Origin: Hydractinia symbiolongicarpus
Taxonomy: Eukaryota > Cnidaria > Hydrozoa > Anthoathecata > Hydractiniidae
Length of the DNA stretch: 64,000 bases
Direction: 5' to 3'
NCBI RefSeq assembly: GCF_029227915.1
Contig: NC_079885.1
Location: 15,325,001 to 15,389,000 of the forward strand
Numbering within the stretch: the stretch's first letter is position 1; each line of letters opens with the position of its first letter. Shown one piece after another: positions 50,153 through 63,239 of the stretch. Made by a program: the position numbers and the translations under genes. Below the pieces are notes generated by a model. The model did not search any database. It saw nothing but the letters and a program-made list of their open reading frames with translations, and was not told where the DNA came from.

Positions 50153-50602
50153 ATTGACTCTTTCACGTTACATTATTTATCATTACGACTGTGACGTATC
50201 TTTTTTACGCAATAGCCGCCGAGTAAATCAAGAAAGAGACATGATTAGAAGTTGCTTTCCCTTCAAAACGGCTACGATCTGGCAGCAATAAATGCGCCAA
50301 GTCGCAAATGAATGGATTACGAGCGTCAGACAAAGAAAATGGCGATGTAGTTAATTTGCTAATTAACTTTGTCATATGAAAATTAAGTCTGAAAGTACCC
50401 TAGATTGCCTTCGTTGGAACTTTTTACCGGAAATCTTAAAGCGCATGGTTGTCGTAATTAATCGATAGCGCTTGAAATGAGCTTTCAAATGCACCTAAAC
50501 ACGACCTATTTCGGATAATCCAGTCAAGAAATATGACCTTTAAAGTTTAAACCATTTTCGATGTAATGTGCTAATAAATCGTAGATATCTGCCCGTTTGT
50601 TT

Positions 50603-50721
50603 GTCTACGACCATACCACGATGAACACACCTGTTCTCGTCCGATCACGGAAGTTAAGCATCGTTGGGCCGGGATAGTACTTGGATGGGGGACCGCCTGG
50701 GAACTCCCGGTGTCGTAGGCT
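50603..50721 (+). rRNA. 5S rRNA copy 90
   Basis: C63T, outside the helix II pairs; spacer has GACTGGGACG, losing the CRE-like site. Confidence 0.97.
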
Positions 50722-51171
50722 ATTGACTTTTTCACGTTACATTATTTATCATTACGACTGGGACGTATCTTTTTTACGCAATAGCCGCTGAGTAAATCAA
50801 GAAAGAGACATGATTAGAAGTTGCTTTCCCTTCAAAACGGCTACAATCTTGCTGCAATAAATGCTCCACGTCGCAAATAAATGGATTACGAGCGTCAGAC
50901 AAAGAAAATGGCGATGTAGTTACTTTGCTAATTAACTTTGTCATATGAAAATTAAGTCTGAAAGTACCCTAGATTGCCTTCGTTGGAACTTTTTACCGGA
51001 AATCTTAAAGCGCATTATTGTCGTAATTAATGGATAGCGCTTGAAACGAGCTTTCAAATGCACATAAACACAACTTATTTCGGATAATCCAGTCAAGAAA
51101 TATGACCTTTAAAATTTAAACCATTTTTGATGTAATGTGTTAATAAATCGTAGATATCTGCCCGTTTGTTT

Positions 51172-51290
51172 GTCTACGACCATACCACGATGAACACACC
51201 TGTTCTCGTCCGATCACGGAAGTTAAGCATCGTTGGGCCGGGATAGTACTTGGATGGGGGACCGCCTGGGAACTCCCGGTGTCGTAGGCT
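51172..51290 (+). rRNA. 5S rRNA copy 91
   Basis: C63T; T4 terminator. Spacer has GAATTTGC and GCGTTTGAC forms shared with 96, 100 and 102. Confidence 0.96.
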
Positions 51291-51740
51291 ATTGACCTTT
51301 TCACGTTACATTATTTATCATTAGGACTGGGACGTATCTTTTTTACGCAATAGCCGCTGAGTAAATCAAGAAAGAGACATGATTAGAATTTGCTTTCCCT
51401 TCAAAACGGCTACGATCTGGCAGCAATAAATGCGCCAAGTCGCAAATGAATGGATTACGAGCGTTTGACAAAGAAAATGGCGATGTAGTTAATTTGCTAA
51501 TTAACTTTGTCATATGAAAATTAAGTCTGAAAGTACCCTAGATTGCCTTCGTTGGAACTTTTTACCGGAAATCTTAAAGCGCATGGTTGTCGTAATTAAT
51601 CGATAGCGCTTGAAATGAGCTTTCAAATGCACATAAACACGACCTATTTCGGATAATCCAGTCAAGAAATATGACCTTTAAAGTTAAAACCATTTTCGAT
51701 GTAATGTGCTAATAAATCGTAGTTATCTGCCCGTTTGTTT

Positions 51741-51859
51741 GTCTACGACCATACCACGATGAACACACCTGTTCTCGTCCGATCACGGAAGTTAAGCATC
51801 GTTGGGCCGGGATAGTACTTGGATGGGGGACCGCCTGGGAACTCCCGGTGTCGTAGGCT
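51741..51859 (+). rRNA. 5S rRNA copy 92
   Basis: C63T; upstream AGTTATC for AGATATC, as before copies 97 and 101. Confidence 0.97.
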
Positions 51860-52309
51860 ATTGACTTTTTCACGTTACATTATTTATCATTACGACTGGG
51901 ACGTATCTTTTTTACGCAATAGCCGCTGAGTAAATCAAGAAAGAGACATGATTAGAAGTTGCTTTCCCTTCAAAACGGCTACAATCTTGCTGCAATAAAT
52001 GCGCCACGTCGCAAATAAATGGATTACGAGCGTCAAACAAAGAAAATGGCGATGTAGTTACTTTGCTAATTAACTTTGTCATATGAAAATTAAGTCTGAA
52101 AGTACCTTAGATTGCCTTCGTTGGAACTTTTTACCGGAAATCTTAAAGCGCATTATTGTCGTAAATAATGGATAGCGCTTGAAACGAGCTTTCAAATGCA
52201 CATAAACACAACCTATTTCGGATAATCCAGTCAAGAAATATGACCTTTAAAGTTTAAGCCATTTTCGATGTAATGTGCTAATAAATCGTAGATATCTGCC
52301 CGTTTGTTT

Positions 52310-52428
52310 GTCTACGACCATACCACGATGAACACACCTGTTCTCGTCCGATCACGGAAGTTAAGCATCGTCGGGCTAGGATAGTACTTGGATGGGGGAC
52401 CGCCTGGGAACTCCCGGTGTCGTAGGCT
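52310..52428 (+). rRNA. 5S rRNA copy 93
   Basis: C68T and G69A; starts the second 5-unit block. Confidence 0.96.
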
Positions 52429-52878
52429 ATTGACTTTTTCACGTTACATTATTTATCATTACGACTGTGACGTATCTTTTTTACGAAATAGCCGCTGAGT
52501 AAATCAAGAAAGAGACATGATTAGAAGTTGCTTTCCCTTCAAAACGGCTACGATCTGGCAGCAATAAATGCGCCAAGTCGCAAATGAATGGATTACGAGC
52601 GTCAGACAAAGAAAATGGCGATGTAGTTAATTTGCTAATTAACTTTGTCATATGAAAATTAAGTCTGAAAGTACCCTAGATTGCCTTCGTTGGAACTTTT
52701 TACCGGAAATCTTAAAGCGCATGGTTGTCGTAATTAATCGATAGAGCTTGAAATGAGCTTTCAAATGCACATAAACACGACCTATTTCGGATAATCCAGT
52801 CAAGAACTATGACCTTTAAAGTTTAAGCCATTTTCGATGTAATGTGCTAATAAATCGTAGATATCTGCCCGTTTGTTT

Positions 52879-52997
52879 GTCTACGACCATACCACGATGA
52901 ACACACCTGTTCTCGTCCGATCACGGAAGTTAAGCATCGTCGGGCCAGGATAGTACTTGGATGGGGGACCGCCTGGGAACTCCCGGTGTCGTAGGCT
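52879..52997 (+). rRNA. 5S rRNA copy 94, weak terminator
   Basis: G69A; TCTTT terminator. Confidence 0.95.
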
Positions 52998-53447
52998 ATT
53001 GACTCTTTCACGTTACATTATTTATCATTACGACTGTGACGTATCTTTTTTACGCAATAGCCGCCGAGTAAATCAAGAAAGAGACATGATTAGAAGTTGC
53101 TTTCCCTTCAAAACGGCTACGATCTGGCAGCAATAAATGCGCCAAGTCGCAAATGAATGGATTACGAGCGTCAGACAAAGAAAATGGCGATGTAGTTAAT
53201 TTGCTAATTAACTTTGTCATATGAAAATTAAGTCTGAAAGTACCCTAGATTGCCTTCGTTGGAACTTTTTACCGGAAATCTTAAAGCGCATGGTTGTCGT
53301 AATTAATCGATAGCGCTTGAAATGAGCTTTCAAATGCACCTAAACACGACCTATTTCGGATAATCCAGTCAAGAAATATGACCTTTAAAGTTTAAACCAT
53401 TTTCGATGTAATGTGCTAATAAATCGTAGATATCTGCCCGTTTGTTT

Positions 53448-53566
53448 GTCTACGACCATACCACGATGAACACACCTGTTCTCGTCCGATCACGGAAGTT
53501 AAGCATCGTTGGGCCGGGATAGTACTTGGATGGGGGACCGCCTGGGAACTCCCGGTGTCGTAGGCT
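53448..53566 (+). rRNA. 5S rRNA copy 95
   Basis: C63T; counterpart of copy 90. Confidence 0.97.
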
Positions 53567-54016
53567 ATTGACTTTTTCACGTTACATTATTTATCATTAC
53601 GACTGGGACGTATCTTTTTTACGCAATAGCCGCTGAGTAAATCAAGAAAGAGACATGATTAGAAGTTGCTTTCCCTTCAAAACGGCTACAATCTTGCTGC
53701 AATAAATGCTCCACGTCGCAAATAAATGGATTACGAGCGTCAGACAAAGAAAATGGCGATGTAGTTACTTTGCTAATTAACTTTGTCATATGAAAATTAA
53801 GTCTGAAAGTACCCTAGATTGCCTTCGTTGGAACTTTTTACCGGAAATCTTAAAGCGCATTATTGTCGTAATTAATGGATAGCGCTTGAAACGAGCTTTC
53901 AAATGCACATAAACACAACTTATTTCGGATAATCCAGTCAAGAAATATGACCTTTAAAATTTAAACCATTTTTGATGTAATGTGTTAATAAATCGTAGAT
54001 ATCTGCCCGTTTGTTT

Positions 54017-54135
54017 GTCTACGACCATACCACGATGAACACACCTGTTCTCGTCCGATCACGGAAGTTAAGCATCGTTGGGCCGGGATAGTACTTGGAT
54101 GGGGGACCGCCTGGGAACTCCCGGTGTCGTAGGCT
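54017..54135 (+). rRNA. 5S rRNA copy 96
   Basis: C63T; T4 terminator; counterpart of copy 91. Confidence 0.96.
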
Positions 54136-54585
54136 ATTGACCTTTTCACGTTACATTATTTATCATTAGGACTGGGACGTATCTTTTTTACGCAATAGCC
54201 GCTGAGTAAATCAAGAAAGAGACATGATTAGAATTTGCTTTCCCTTCAAAACGGCTACGATCTGGCAGCAATAAATGCGCCAAGTCGCAAATGAATGGAT
54301 TACGAGCGTTTGACAAAGAAAATGGCGATGTAGTTAATTTGCTAATTAACTTTGTCATATGAAAATTAAGTCTGAAAGTACCCTAGATTGCCTTCGTTGG
54401 AACTTTTTACCGGAAATCTTAAAGCGCATGGTTGTCGTAATTAATCGATAGCGCTTGAAATGAGCTTTCAAATGCACATAAACACGACCTATTTCGGATA
54501 ATCCAGTCAAGAAATATGACCTTTAAAGTTAAAACCATTTTCGATGTAATGTGCTAATAAATCGTAGTTATCTGCCCGTTTGTTT

Positions 54586-54704
54586 GTCTACGACCATACC
54601 ACGATGAACACACCTGTTCTCGTCCGATCACGGAAGTTAAGCATCGTTGGGCCGGGATAGTACTTGGATGGGGGACCGCCTGGGAACTCCCGGTGTCGTA
54701 GGCT
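54586..54704 (+). rRNA. 5S rRNA copy 97
   Basis: C63T; counterpart of copy 92. Confidence 0.97.
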
Positions 54705-55154
54705 ATTGACTTTTTCACGTTACATTATTTATCATTACGACTGGGACGTATCTTTTTTACGCAATAGCCGCTGAGTAAATCAAGAAAGAGACATGATTAG
54801 AAGTTGCTTTCCCTTCAAAACGGCTACAATCTTGCTGCAATAAATGCGCCACGTCGCAAATAAATGGATTACGAGCGTCAAACAAAGAAAATGGCGATGT
54901 AGTTACTTTGCTAATTAACTTTGTCATATGAAAATTAAGTCTGAAAGTACCTTAGATTGCCTTCGTTGGAACTTTTTACCGGAAATCTTAAAGCGCATTA
55001 TTGTCGTAAATAATGGATAGCGCTTGAAACGAGCTTTCAAATGCACATAAACACAACCTATTTCGGATAATCCAGTCAAGAAATATGACCTTTAAAGTTT
55101 AAGCCATTTTCGATGTAATGTGCTAATAAATCGTAGATATCTGCCCGTTTGTTT

Positions 55155-55273
55155 GTCTACGATCATACCACGATGAACACACCTGTTCTCGTCCGATCAC
55201 GGAAGTTAAGCATCGTCGGGCCAGGATAGTACTTGGATGGGGGACCGCCTGGGAACTCCCGGTGTCGTAGGCT
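55155..55273 (+). rRNA. 5S rRNA copy 98, weak terminator
   Basis: C9T (U-G pair closing helix I) and G69A; TCTTT terminator. Confidence 0.94.
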
Positions 55274-55723
55274 ATTGACTCTTTCACGTTACATTATTTA
55301 TCATTACGACTGTGACGTATCTTTTTTACGCAATAGCCGCCGAGTAAATCAAGAAAGAGACATGATTAGAAGTTGCTTTCCCTTCAAAACGGCTACGATC
55401 TGGCAGCAATAAATGCGCCAAGTCGCAAATGAATGGATTACGAGCGTCAGACAAAGAAAATGGCGATGTAGTTAATTTGCTAATTAACTTTGTCATATGA
55501 AAATTAAGTCTGAAAGTACCCTAGATTGCCTTCGTTGGAACTTTTTACCGGAAATCTTAAAGCGCATGGTTGTCGTAATTAATCGATAGCGCTTGAAATG
55601 AGCTTTCAAATGCACCTAAACACGACCTATTTCGGATAATCCAGTCAAGAAATATGACCTTTAAAGTTTAAACCATTTTCGATGTAATGTGCTAATAAAT
55701 CGTAGATATCTGCCCGTTTGTTT

Positions 55724-55842
55724 GTCTACGACCATACCACGATGAACACACCTGTTCTCGTCCGATCACGGAAGTTAAGCATCGTTGGGCCGGGATAGTA
55801 CTTGGATGGGGGACCGCCTGGGAACTCCCGGTGTCGTAGGCT
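55724..55842 (+). rRNA. 5S rRNA copy 99
   Basis: C63T; counterpart of copies 90 and 95. Confidence 0.97.
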
Positions 55843-56292
55843 ATTGACTTTTTCACGTTACATTATTTATCATTACGACTGGGACGTATCTTTTTTACGC
55901 AATAGCCGCTGAGTAAATCAAGAAAGAGACATGATTAGAAGTTGCTTTCCCTTCAAAACGGCTACAATCTTGCTGCAATAAATGCTCCACGTCGCAAATA
56001 AATGGATTACGAGCGTCAGACAAAGAAAATGGCGATGTAGTTACTTTGCTAATTAACTTTGTCATATGAAAATTAAGTCTGAAAGTACCCTAGATTGCCT
56101 TCGTTGGAACTTTTTACCGGAAATCTTAAAGCGCATTATTGTCGTAATTAATGGATAGCGCTTGAAACGAGCTTTCAAATGCACATAAACACAACTTATT
56201 TCGGATAATCCAGTCAAGAAATATGACCTTTAAAATTTAAACCATTTTTGATGTAATGTGTTAATAAATCGTAGATATCTGCCCGTTTGTTT

Positions 56293-56411
56293 GTCTACGA
56301 CCATACCACGATGAACACACCTGTTCTCGTCCGATCACGGAAGTTAAGCATCGTTGGGCCGGGATAGTACTTGGATGGGGGACCGCCTGGGAACTCCCGG
56401 TGTCGTAGGCT
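56293..56411 (+). rRNA. 5S rRNA copy 100
   Basis: C63T; T4 terminator. Confidence 0.96.
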
Positions 56412-56861
56412 ATTGACCTTTTCACGTTACATTATTTATCATTAGGACTGGGACGTATCTTTTTTACGCAATAGCCGCTGAGTAAATCAAGAAAGAGACA
56501 TGATTAGAATTTGCTTTCCCTTCAAAACGGCTACGATCTGGCAGCAATAAATGCGCCAAGTCGCAAATGAATGGATTACGAGCGTTTGACAAAGAAAATG
56601 GCGATGTAGTTAATTTGCTAATTAACTTTGTCATATGAAAATTAAGTCTGAAAGTACCCTAGATTGCCTTCGTTGGAACTTTTTACCGGAAATCTTAAAG
56701 CGCATGGTTGTCGTAATTAATCGATAGCGCTTGAAATGAGCTTTCAAATGCACATAAACACGACCTATTTCGGATAATCCAGTCAAGAAATATGACCTTT
56801 AAAGTTAAAACCATTTTCGATGTAATGTGCTAATAAATCGTAGTTATCTGCCCGTTTGTTT

Positions 56862-56980
56862 GTCTACGACCATACCACGATGAACACACCTGTTCTCGTC
56901 CGATCACGGAAGTTAAGCATCGTTGGGCCGGGATAGTACTTGGATGGGGGACCGCCTGGGAACTCCCGGTGTCGTAGGCT
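56862..56980 (+). rRNA. 5S rRNA copy 101
   Basis: C63T; spacer TTGCTTTTCC for TTGCTTTCCC. Confidence 0.97.
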
Positions 56981-57430
56981 ATTGACTTTTTCACGTTACA
57001 TTATTTATCATTACGACTGGGACGTATCTTTTTTACGCAATAGCCGCTGAGTAAATCAAGAAAGAGACATGATTAGAAGTTGCTTTTCCTTCAAAACGGC
57101 TACAATCTTGCTGCAATAAATGCGCCACGTCGCAAATAAATGGATTACGAGCGTCAAACAAAGAAAATGGCGATGTAGTTACTTTGCTAATTAACTTTGT
57201 CATATGAAAATTAAGTCTGAAAGTACCTTAGATTGCCTTCGTTGGAACTTTTTACCGGAAATCTTAAAGCGCATTATTGTCGTAAATAATGGATAGCGCT
57301 TGAAACGAGCTTTCAAATGCACATAAACACAACCTTTTTCGGATAATCCAGTCAAGAAATATGACCTTTAAAATTTAAACCATTTTTGATGTAATGTGCT
57401 AATAAATGGTAGATATCTGCCCGTTTGTTT

Positions 57431-57549
57431 GTCTACGACCATACCACGATGAACACACCTGTTCTCGTCCGATCACGGAAGTTAAGCATCGTTGGGCCGG
57501 GATAGTACTTGGATGGGGGACCGCCTGGGAACTCCCGGTGTCGTAGGCT
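57431..57549 (+). rRNA. 5S rRNA copy 102
   Basis: C63T; T4 terminator; upstream AAATGGTAG for AAATCGTAG. Confidence 0.96.
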
Positions 57550-57999
57550 ATTGACCTTTTCACGTTACATTATTTATCATTAGGACTGGGACGTATCTTT
57601 TTTACGCAATAGCCGCTGAGTAAATCAAGAAAGAGACATGATTAGAATTTGCTTTCCCTTCAAAACGGCTACGATCTGGCAGCAATAAATGCGCCAAGTC
57701 GCAAATGAATGGATTACGAGCGTTTGACAAAGAAAATGGCGATGTAGTTAATTTGCTAATTAACTTTGTCATATGAAAATTAAGTCTGAAAGTACCCTAG
57801 ATTGCGTTCGTTGGAACTTTTTACCGGAAATCTTAAAGCGCATGGTTGTCGTAATTAATCGATAGCGCTTGAAATGAGCTTTCAAATGCACATAAACACG
57901 ACCTATTTTGGATAATCCAGTCAAGAAATATGACCTTTAAAGTTAAAACCATTTTCGATGTAATGTGCTAATAAATCGTAGATATCTGCCCGTTTGTTT

Positions 58000-58118
58000 G
58001 TCTACGACCATACCACGATGAACACACCTGTTCTCGTCCGATCACGGAAGTTAAGCATCGTTGGGCCGGGATAGTACTTGGATGGGGGACCGCCTGGGAA
58101 CTCCCGGTGTCGTAGGCT
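58000..58118 (+). rRNA. 5S rRNA copy 103
   Basis: C63T; spacer form GAAATTTAGGTC shared only with copy 104, a single-unit duplication. Confidence 0.97.
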
Positions 58119-58568
58119 ATTGACTTTTTCACGTTACATTATTTATCATTACGACTGGGACGTATCTTTTTTACGCAATAGCCGCTAAGTAAATCAAGAA
58201 AGAGACATGATTAGAAGTTGCTTTCCCTTCAAAACGGCTACAATCTTGCTGCAATAAATGCGCCACGTCGCAAATAAATGGATTACGAGCGTCAAACAAA
58301 GAAAATGGCGATGTAGTTACTTTTCTAATTAACTTTGTCATATGAAATTTAGGTCTGAAAGTACCCTAGATTGCCTTCGTTGGAACTTTTTACCGGAAAT
58401 CTTAAAGCGCATGGTTGTCGTAATTAATCGATAGCGCTTGAAATGAGCTTTCAAATGCACATAAACACGACCTATTTCGGATAATCCAGTCAAGAAATAT
58501 GACCTTTAAAGTTTAAACCATTTTCGATGTAATGTGCTAATAAATCGTAGATATCTGCCCGTTTGTTT

Positions 58569-58687
58569 GTCTACGACCATACCACGATGAACACACCTGT
58601 TCTCGTCCGATCACGGAAGTTAAGCATCGTTGGGCCGGGATAGTACTTGGATGGGGGACCGCCTGGGAACTCCCGGTGTCGTAAGCT
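58569..58687 (+). rRNA. 5S rRNA copy 104
   Basis: C63T and G116A; the latter breaks the C3-G116 pair of helix I. Confidence 0.94.
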
Positions 58688-59137
58688 ATTGACTTTTTCA
58701 CGTTACATTATTTATCATTACGACTGGGACGTATCTTTTTTACGCAATAGCCGCTGAGTAAATCAAGAAAGAGACATGATTAGAAGTTGCTTTCCCTTCA
58801 AAACGGCTACAATCTTGCTGCAATAAATGCGCCACGTCGCAAATAAATGGATTACGAGCGTCAAACAAAGAAAATGGCGATGTAGTTACTTTTCTAATTA
58901 ACTTTGTCATATGAAATTTAGGTCTGAAAGTACCCTAGATTGCCTTCGTTGGAACTTTTTACCGGAAATCTTAAAGCGCATGGTTGTCGTAATTAATCGA
59001 TAGCGCTTGAAATGAGCTTTCAAATGCACATAAACACGACCTATTTCGGATAATCCAGTCAAGAAATATGACCTTTAAAGTTTAAACCATTTTCGATGTA
59101 ATGTGCTAATAAATCGTAGATATCTGCCCGTTTGTTT

Positions 59138-59256
59138 GTCTACGACCATACCACGATGAACACACCTGTTCTCGTCCGATCACGGAAGTTAAGCATCGTC
59201 GGGCCAGGATAGTACTTGGATGGGGGACCGCCTGGGAACTCCCGGTGTCGTAGGCT
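59138..59256 (+). rRNA. 5S rRNA copy 105, weak terminator
   Basis: G69A; TCTTT terminator. Last non-C63T copy in the window. Confidence 0.95.
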
Positions 59257-59706
59257 ATTGACTCTTTCACGTTACATTATTTATCATTACGACTGTGACG
59301 TATCTTTTTTACGCAATAGCCGCCGAGTAAATCAAGAAAGAGACATGATTAGAAGTTGCTTTCCCTTCAAAACGGCTACGATCTGGCAGCAATAAATGCG
59401 CCAAGTCGCAAATGAATGGATTACGAGCGTCAGACAAAGAAAATGGCGATGTAGTTAATTTGCTAATTAACTTTGTCATATGAAAATTAAGTCTGAAAAA
59501 ACCCTAGATTGCCTTCGTTGGAACCTTTTACCGGAAATCTTAAAGCGCATGGTTGTCGTAATTAATCGATAGCGCTTGAAATGAGCTTTCAAATGCACAT
59601 AAACACGACCTATTTCGGATAATCCAGTCAAGAAATATGACCTTTAAAGTTTAAACCATTTTCGATGTAATGTGCTAATAAATCGTAGATATCTGCCCGT
59701 TTGTTT

Positions 59707-59825
59707 GTCTACGACCATACCACGATGAACACACCTGTTCTCGTCCGATCACGGAAGTTAAGCATCGTTGGGCCGGGATAGTACTTGGATGGGGGACCGC
59801 CTGGGAACTCCCGGTGTCGTAGGCT
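59707..59825 (+). rRNA. 5S rRNA copy 106
   Basis: C63T; starts a 3-unit block. Confidence 0.97.
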
Positions 59826-60275
59826 ATTGACTTTTTCACGTTACATTATTTATCATTACGACTGGGACGTATCTTTTTTACGCAATAGCCGCTGAGTAAA
59901 TCAAGAAAGAGACATGATTAGAAGTTTCTTTCCCTTCAAAACGGCTACAATCTTGCTGCAATAAATGCGCCACGTCGCAAATAAATGGATTACGAGCGTC
60001 AGACAAAGAAAATGGCGATGTAGTTACTTTGCTAATTAACTTTGTCATATGAAAATTAAGTCTGAAAGTACCCTAGATTGCCTTCGTTGGAACTTTTTAC
60101 CGGAAATCTTAAAGCGCATTATTGTCGTAATTAATGGATAGCGCTTGAAACGAGCTTTCAAATGCACATAAACACAACCTTTTTCGGATAATCCAGTCAA
60201 GAAATATGACCTTTAAAATTTAAACCATTTTTGATGTAATGTGCTAATAAATCGTAGATATCTGCCCGTTTGTTT

Positions 60276-60394
60276 GTCTACGACCATACCACGATGAACA
60301 CACCTGTTCTCGTCCGATCACGGAATTTAAGCATCGTTGGGCCGGGATAGTACTTGGATGGGGGACCGCCTGGGAACTCCCGGTGTCGTAGGCT
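60276..60394 (+). rRNA. 5S rRNA copy 107
   Basis: G51T and C63T; G51T changes AAGTTAAG of box A to AATTTAAG. Confidence 0.94.
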
Positions 60395-60844
60395 ATTGAC
60401 TTTTTCACGTTACATTATTTATCATTAGGACTGGGACGTATCTTTTTTACGCAATAGCCGCTGAGTAAATCAAGAAAGAGACATGATTAGAATTTGCTTT
60501 CCCTTCAAAACGGCTACAATCTTGCTGCAATAAATGCGCCACGTCGCAAATAAATGGATTACGAGCGTCAGACAAAGAAAATGGCGATGTAGTTACTTTG
60601 CTAATTAACTTTGTCATATGAAAATTAAGTCTGAAAGCACCCTAGATTTCCTTCGTTGGAACTTTTTACCGGAAATCTTAAAGCGCATGGTTGTCGTAAA
60701 GAATCGATAGCGCTTAAAAAGAGCTTTCAAATGCACATAAACACGACCTATTTCGGATGATCCAGTCAAGAAATATGACCTTTAAAGTGTGAACCATTTT
60801 CGATGTAATGTGCTAATAAATCGTAGATATCTGCCCCTTTGTGT

Positions 60845-60963
60845 GTCTACGACCATACCACGATGAACACACCTGTTCTCGTCCGATCACGGAAGTTAAG
60901 CATCGTTGGGCCGGGATAGTACTTGGATGGGGGACCGCCTGGGAACTCCCGGTGTCGTAGGCT
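60845..60963 (+). rRNA. 5S rRNA copy 108
   Basis: C63T; upstream bases read CCCCTTTGTGT instead of CCCGTTTGTTT. Its spacer is among the most divergent. Confidence 0.95.
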
Positions 60964-61413
60964 ATTGACTTTTTCACGTTACATTATTTATCATTACGAC
61001 TGTGACGTATCTTTTTTACGCAATAGCCGCCGAGTAAATCAAGAAAGAGACATGATTAGAAGTTGCTTTCCCTTCAAAACGACTACCATCGTGCTGCAAT
61101 AAATGCGCCACGTCGCAAATGAATGGATTACGACCGTCAGACAAAGAAAATAGCGATGTACTTACTTTGCTAATTAACTTTGTCATATGAAAATTAAGTC
61201 TGAAAGTACCCTAGATTGCCTTCGTTGGAACCTTTTACCGGAAATCTTAAAGCGCATGGTTGTCGTAATTAATCGATAGCGCTTGAAATGAGCTTTCAAA
61301 TGCACATAAACACGACCTATTTCGGATAATCCAGTCAAGAAATATGACCTTTAAAGTTTAAACCATTTTCGATGTAATGTGCTAATAAATCGTAGATATC
61401 TGCCCGTTTGTTT

Positions 61414-61532
61414 GTCTACGACCATACCACGATGAACACACCTGTTCTCGTCCGATCACGGAAGTTAAGCATCGTTGGGCCGGGATAGTACTTGGATGGG
61501 GGACCGCCTGGGAACTCCCGGTGTCGTAGGCT
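61414..61532 (+). rRNA. 5S rRNA copy 109
   Basis: C63T; counterpart of copy 106. Confidence 0.97.
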
Positions 61533-61982
61533 ATTGACTTTTTCACGTTACATTATTTATCATTACGACTGGGACGTATCTTTTTTACGCAATAGCCGCT
61601 GAGTAAATCAAGAAAGAGACATGATTAGAAGTTTCTTTCCCTTCAAAACGGCTACAATCTTGCTGCAATAAATGCGCCACGTCGCAAATAAATGGATTAC
61701 GAGCGTCAGACAAAGAAAATGGCGATGTAGTTACTTTGCTAATTAACTTTGTCATATGAAAATTAAGTCTGAAAGTACCCTAGATTGCCTTCGTTGGAAC
61801 TTTTTACCGGAAATCTTAAAGCGCATTATTGTCGTAATTAATGGATAGCGCTTGAAACGAGCTTTCAAATGCACATAAACACAACCTTTTTCGGATAATC
61901 CAGTCAAGAAATATGACCTTTAAAATTTAAACCATTTTTGATGTAATGTGCTAATAAATCGTAGATATCTGCCCGTTTGTTT

Positions 61983-62101
61983 GTCTACGACCATACCACG
62001 ATGAACACACCTGTTCTCGTCCGATCACGGAATTTAAGCATCGTTGGGCCGGGATAGTACTTGGATGGGGGACCGCCTGGGAACTCCCGGTGTCGTAGGC
62101 T
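61983..62101 (+). rRNA. 5S rRNA copy 110
   Basis: G51T and C63T; counterpart of copy 107. Confidence 0.94.
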
Positions 62102-62551
62102 ATTGACTTTTTCACGTTACATTATTTATCATTAGGACTGGGACGTATCTTTTTTACGCAATAGCCGCTGAGTAAATCAAGAAAGAGACATGATTAGAAT
62201 TTGCTTTCCCTTCAAAACGGCTACAATCTTGCTGCAATAAATGCGCCACGTCGCAAATAAATGGATTACGAGCGTCAGACAAAGAAAATGGCGATGTAGT
62301 TACTTTGCTAATTAACTTTGTCATATGAAAATTAAGTCTGAAAGCACCCTAGATTTCCTTCGTTGGAACTTTTTACCGGAAATCTTAAAGCGCATGGTTG
62401 TCGTAAAGAATCGATAGCGCTTAAAAAGAGCTTTCAAATGCACATAAACACGACCTATTTCGGATGATCCAGTCAAGAAATATGACCTTTAAAGTGTGAA
62501 CCATTTTCGATGTAATGTGCTAATAAATCGTAGATATCTGCCCCTTTGTGT

Positions 62552-62670
62552 GTCTACGACCATACCACGATGAACACACCTGTTCTCGTCCGATCACGGA
62601 AGTTAAGCATCGTTGGGCCGGGATAGTACTTGGATGGGGGACCGCCTGGGAACTCCCGGTGTCGTAGGCT
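62552..62670 (+). rRNA. 5S rRNA copy 111
   Basis: C63T; counterpart of copy 108, but its spacer ends as those of copies 112 and 113 do (CTAACTAATTTTG). Confidence 0.95.
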
Positions 62671-63120
62671 ATTGACTTTTTCACGTTACATTATTTATCA
62701 TTACGACTGTGACGTATCTTTTTTACGCAATAGCCGCCGAGTAAATCAAGAAAGAGACATGATTAGAAGTTGCTTTCCCTTCAAAACGACTACCATCGTG
62801 CTGCAATAAATGCGCCACGTCGCAAATGAATGGATTACGACCGTCAGACAAAGAAAATAGCGATGTACTTACTTTGCTAACTAATTTTGTCATATGAAAA
62901 TTAAGTCTGAAAGTACCCTAGATTTCCTTCGTTGGAACTTTTTACCGGAAATCTTAAAGCGCATTATTGTCGTAATTAATGAATAGCGCTTGAAATGAGC
63001 TTTCAAATGCACATAAACACGACCTATTTCGGATAATCCAGTCAAGAAATATGACCTTTAAAGTTTAAACCATTTTCGATGTAATGTGCTAATAAATCGT
63101 AGATATCTGCCCGTTTGTTT

Positions 63121-63239
63121 GTCTACGACCATACCACGATGAACACACCTGTTCTCGTCAGATCACGGAAGTTAAGCATCGTTGGGCCGGGATAGTACTT
63201 GAATGGGGGACCGCCTGGGAACTCCCGGTGTCGTAGGCT
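63121..63239 (+). rRNA. 5S rRNA copy 112
   Basis: C40A (loop C), C63T, G82A (A-C opposition in helix IV). Confidence 0.93.

Larger units (their letters stand above)
49465..57430 (+). repeat. Tandem blocks of 5, 5 and 4 units
   Basis: Copies 88-92 and 93-97 pair at +2,845. Copies 94-97 and 98-101 pair at +2,276. The order TCTTT, C63T, T4, AGTTATC repeats three times. Confidence 0.85.
59707..63120 (+). repeat. Tandem 3-unit block, 1,707 bp twice
   Basis: Copies 106-108 and 109-111 pair at +1,707, including G51T in the middle copy and the CCCCTTTGTGT upstream tract of the third. Confidence 0.85.

Noticed and set aside
17108-57430. Block repeats as pure assembly error
   Set aside because: Possible in principle, but blocks differ by real substitutions and have different lengths and edges. 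I keep them as real, pending long-read support.
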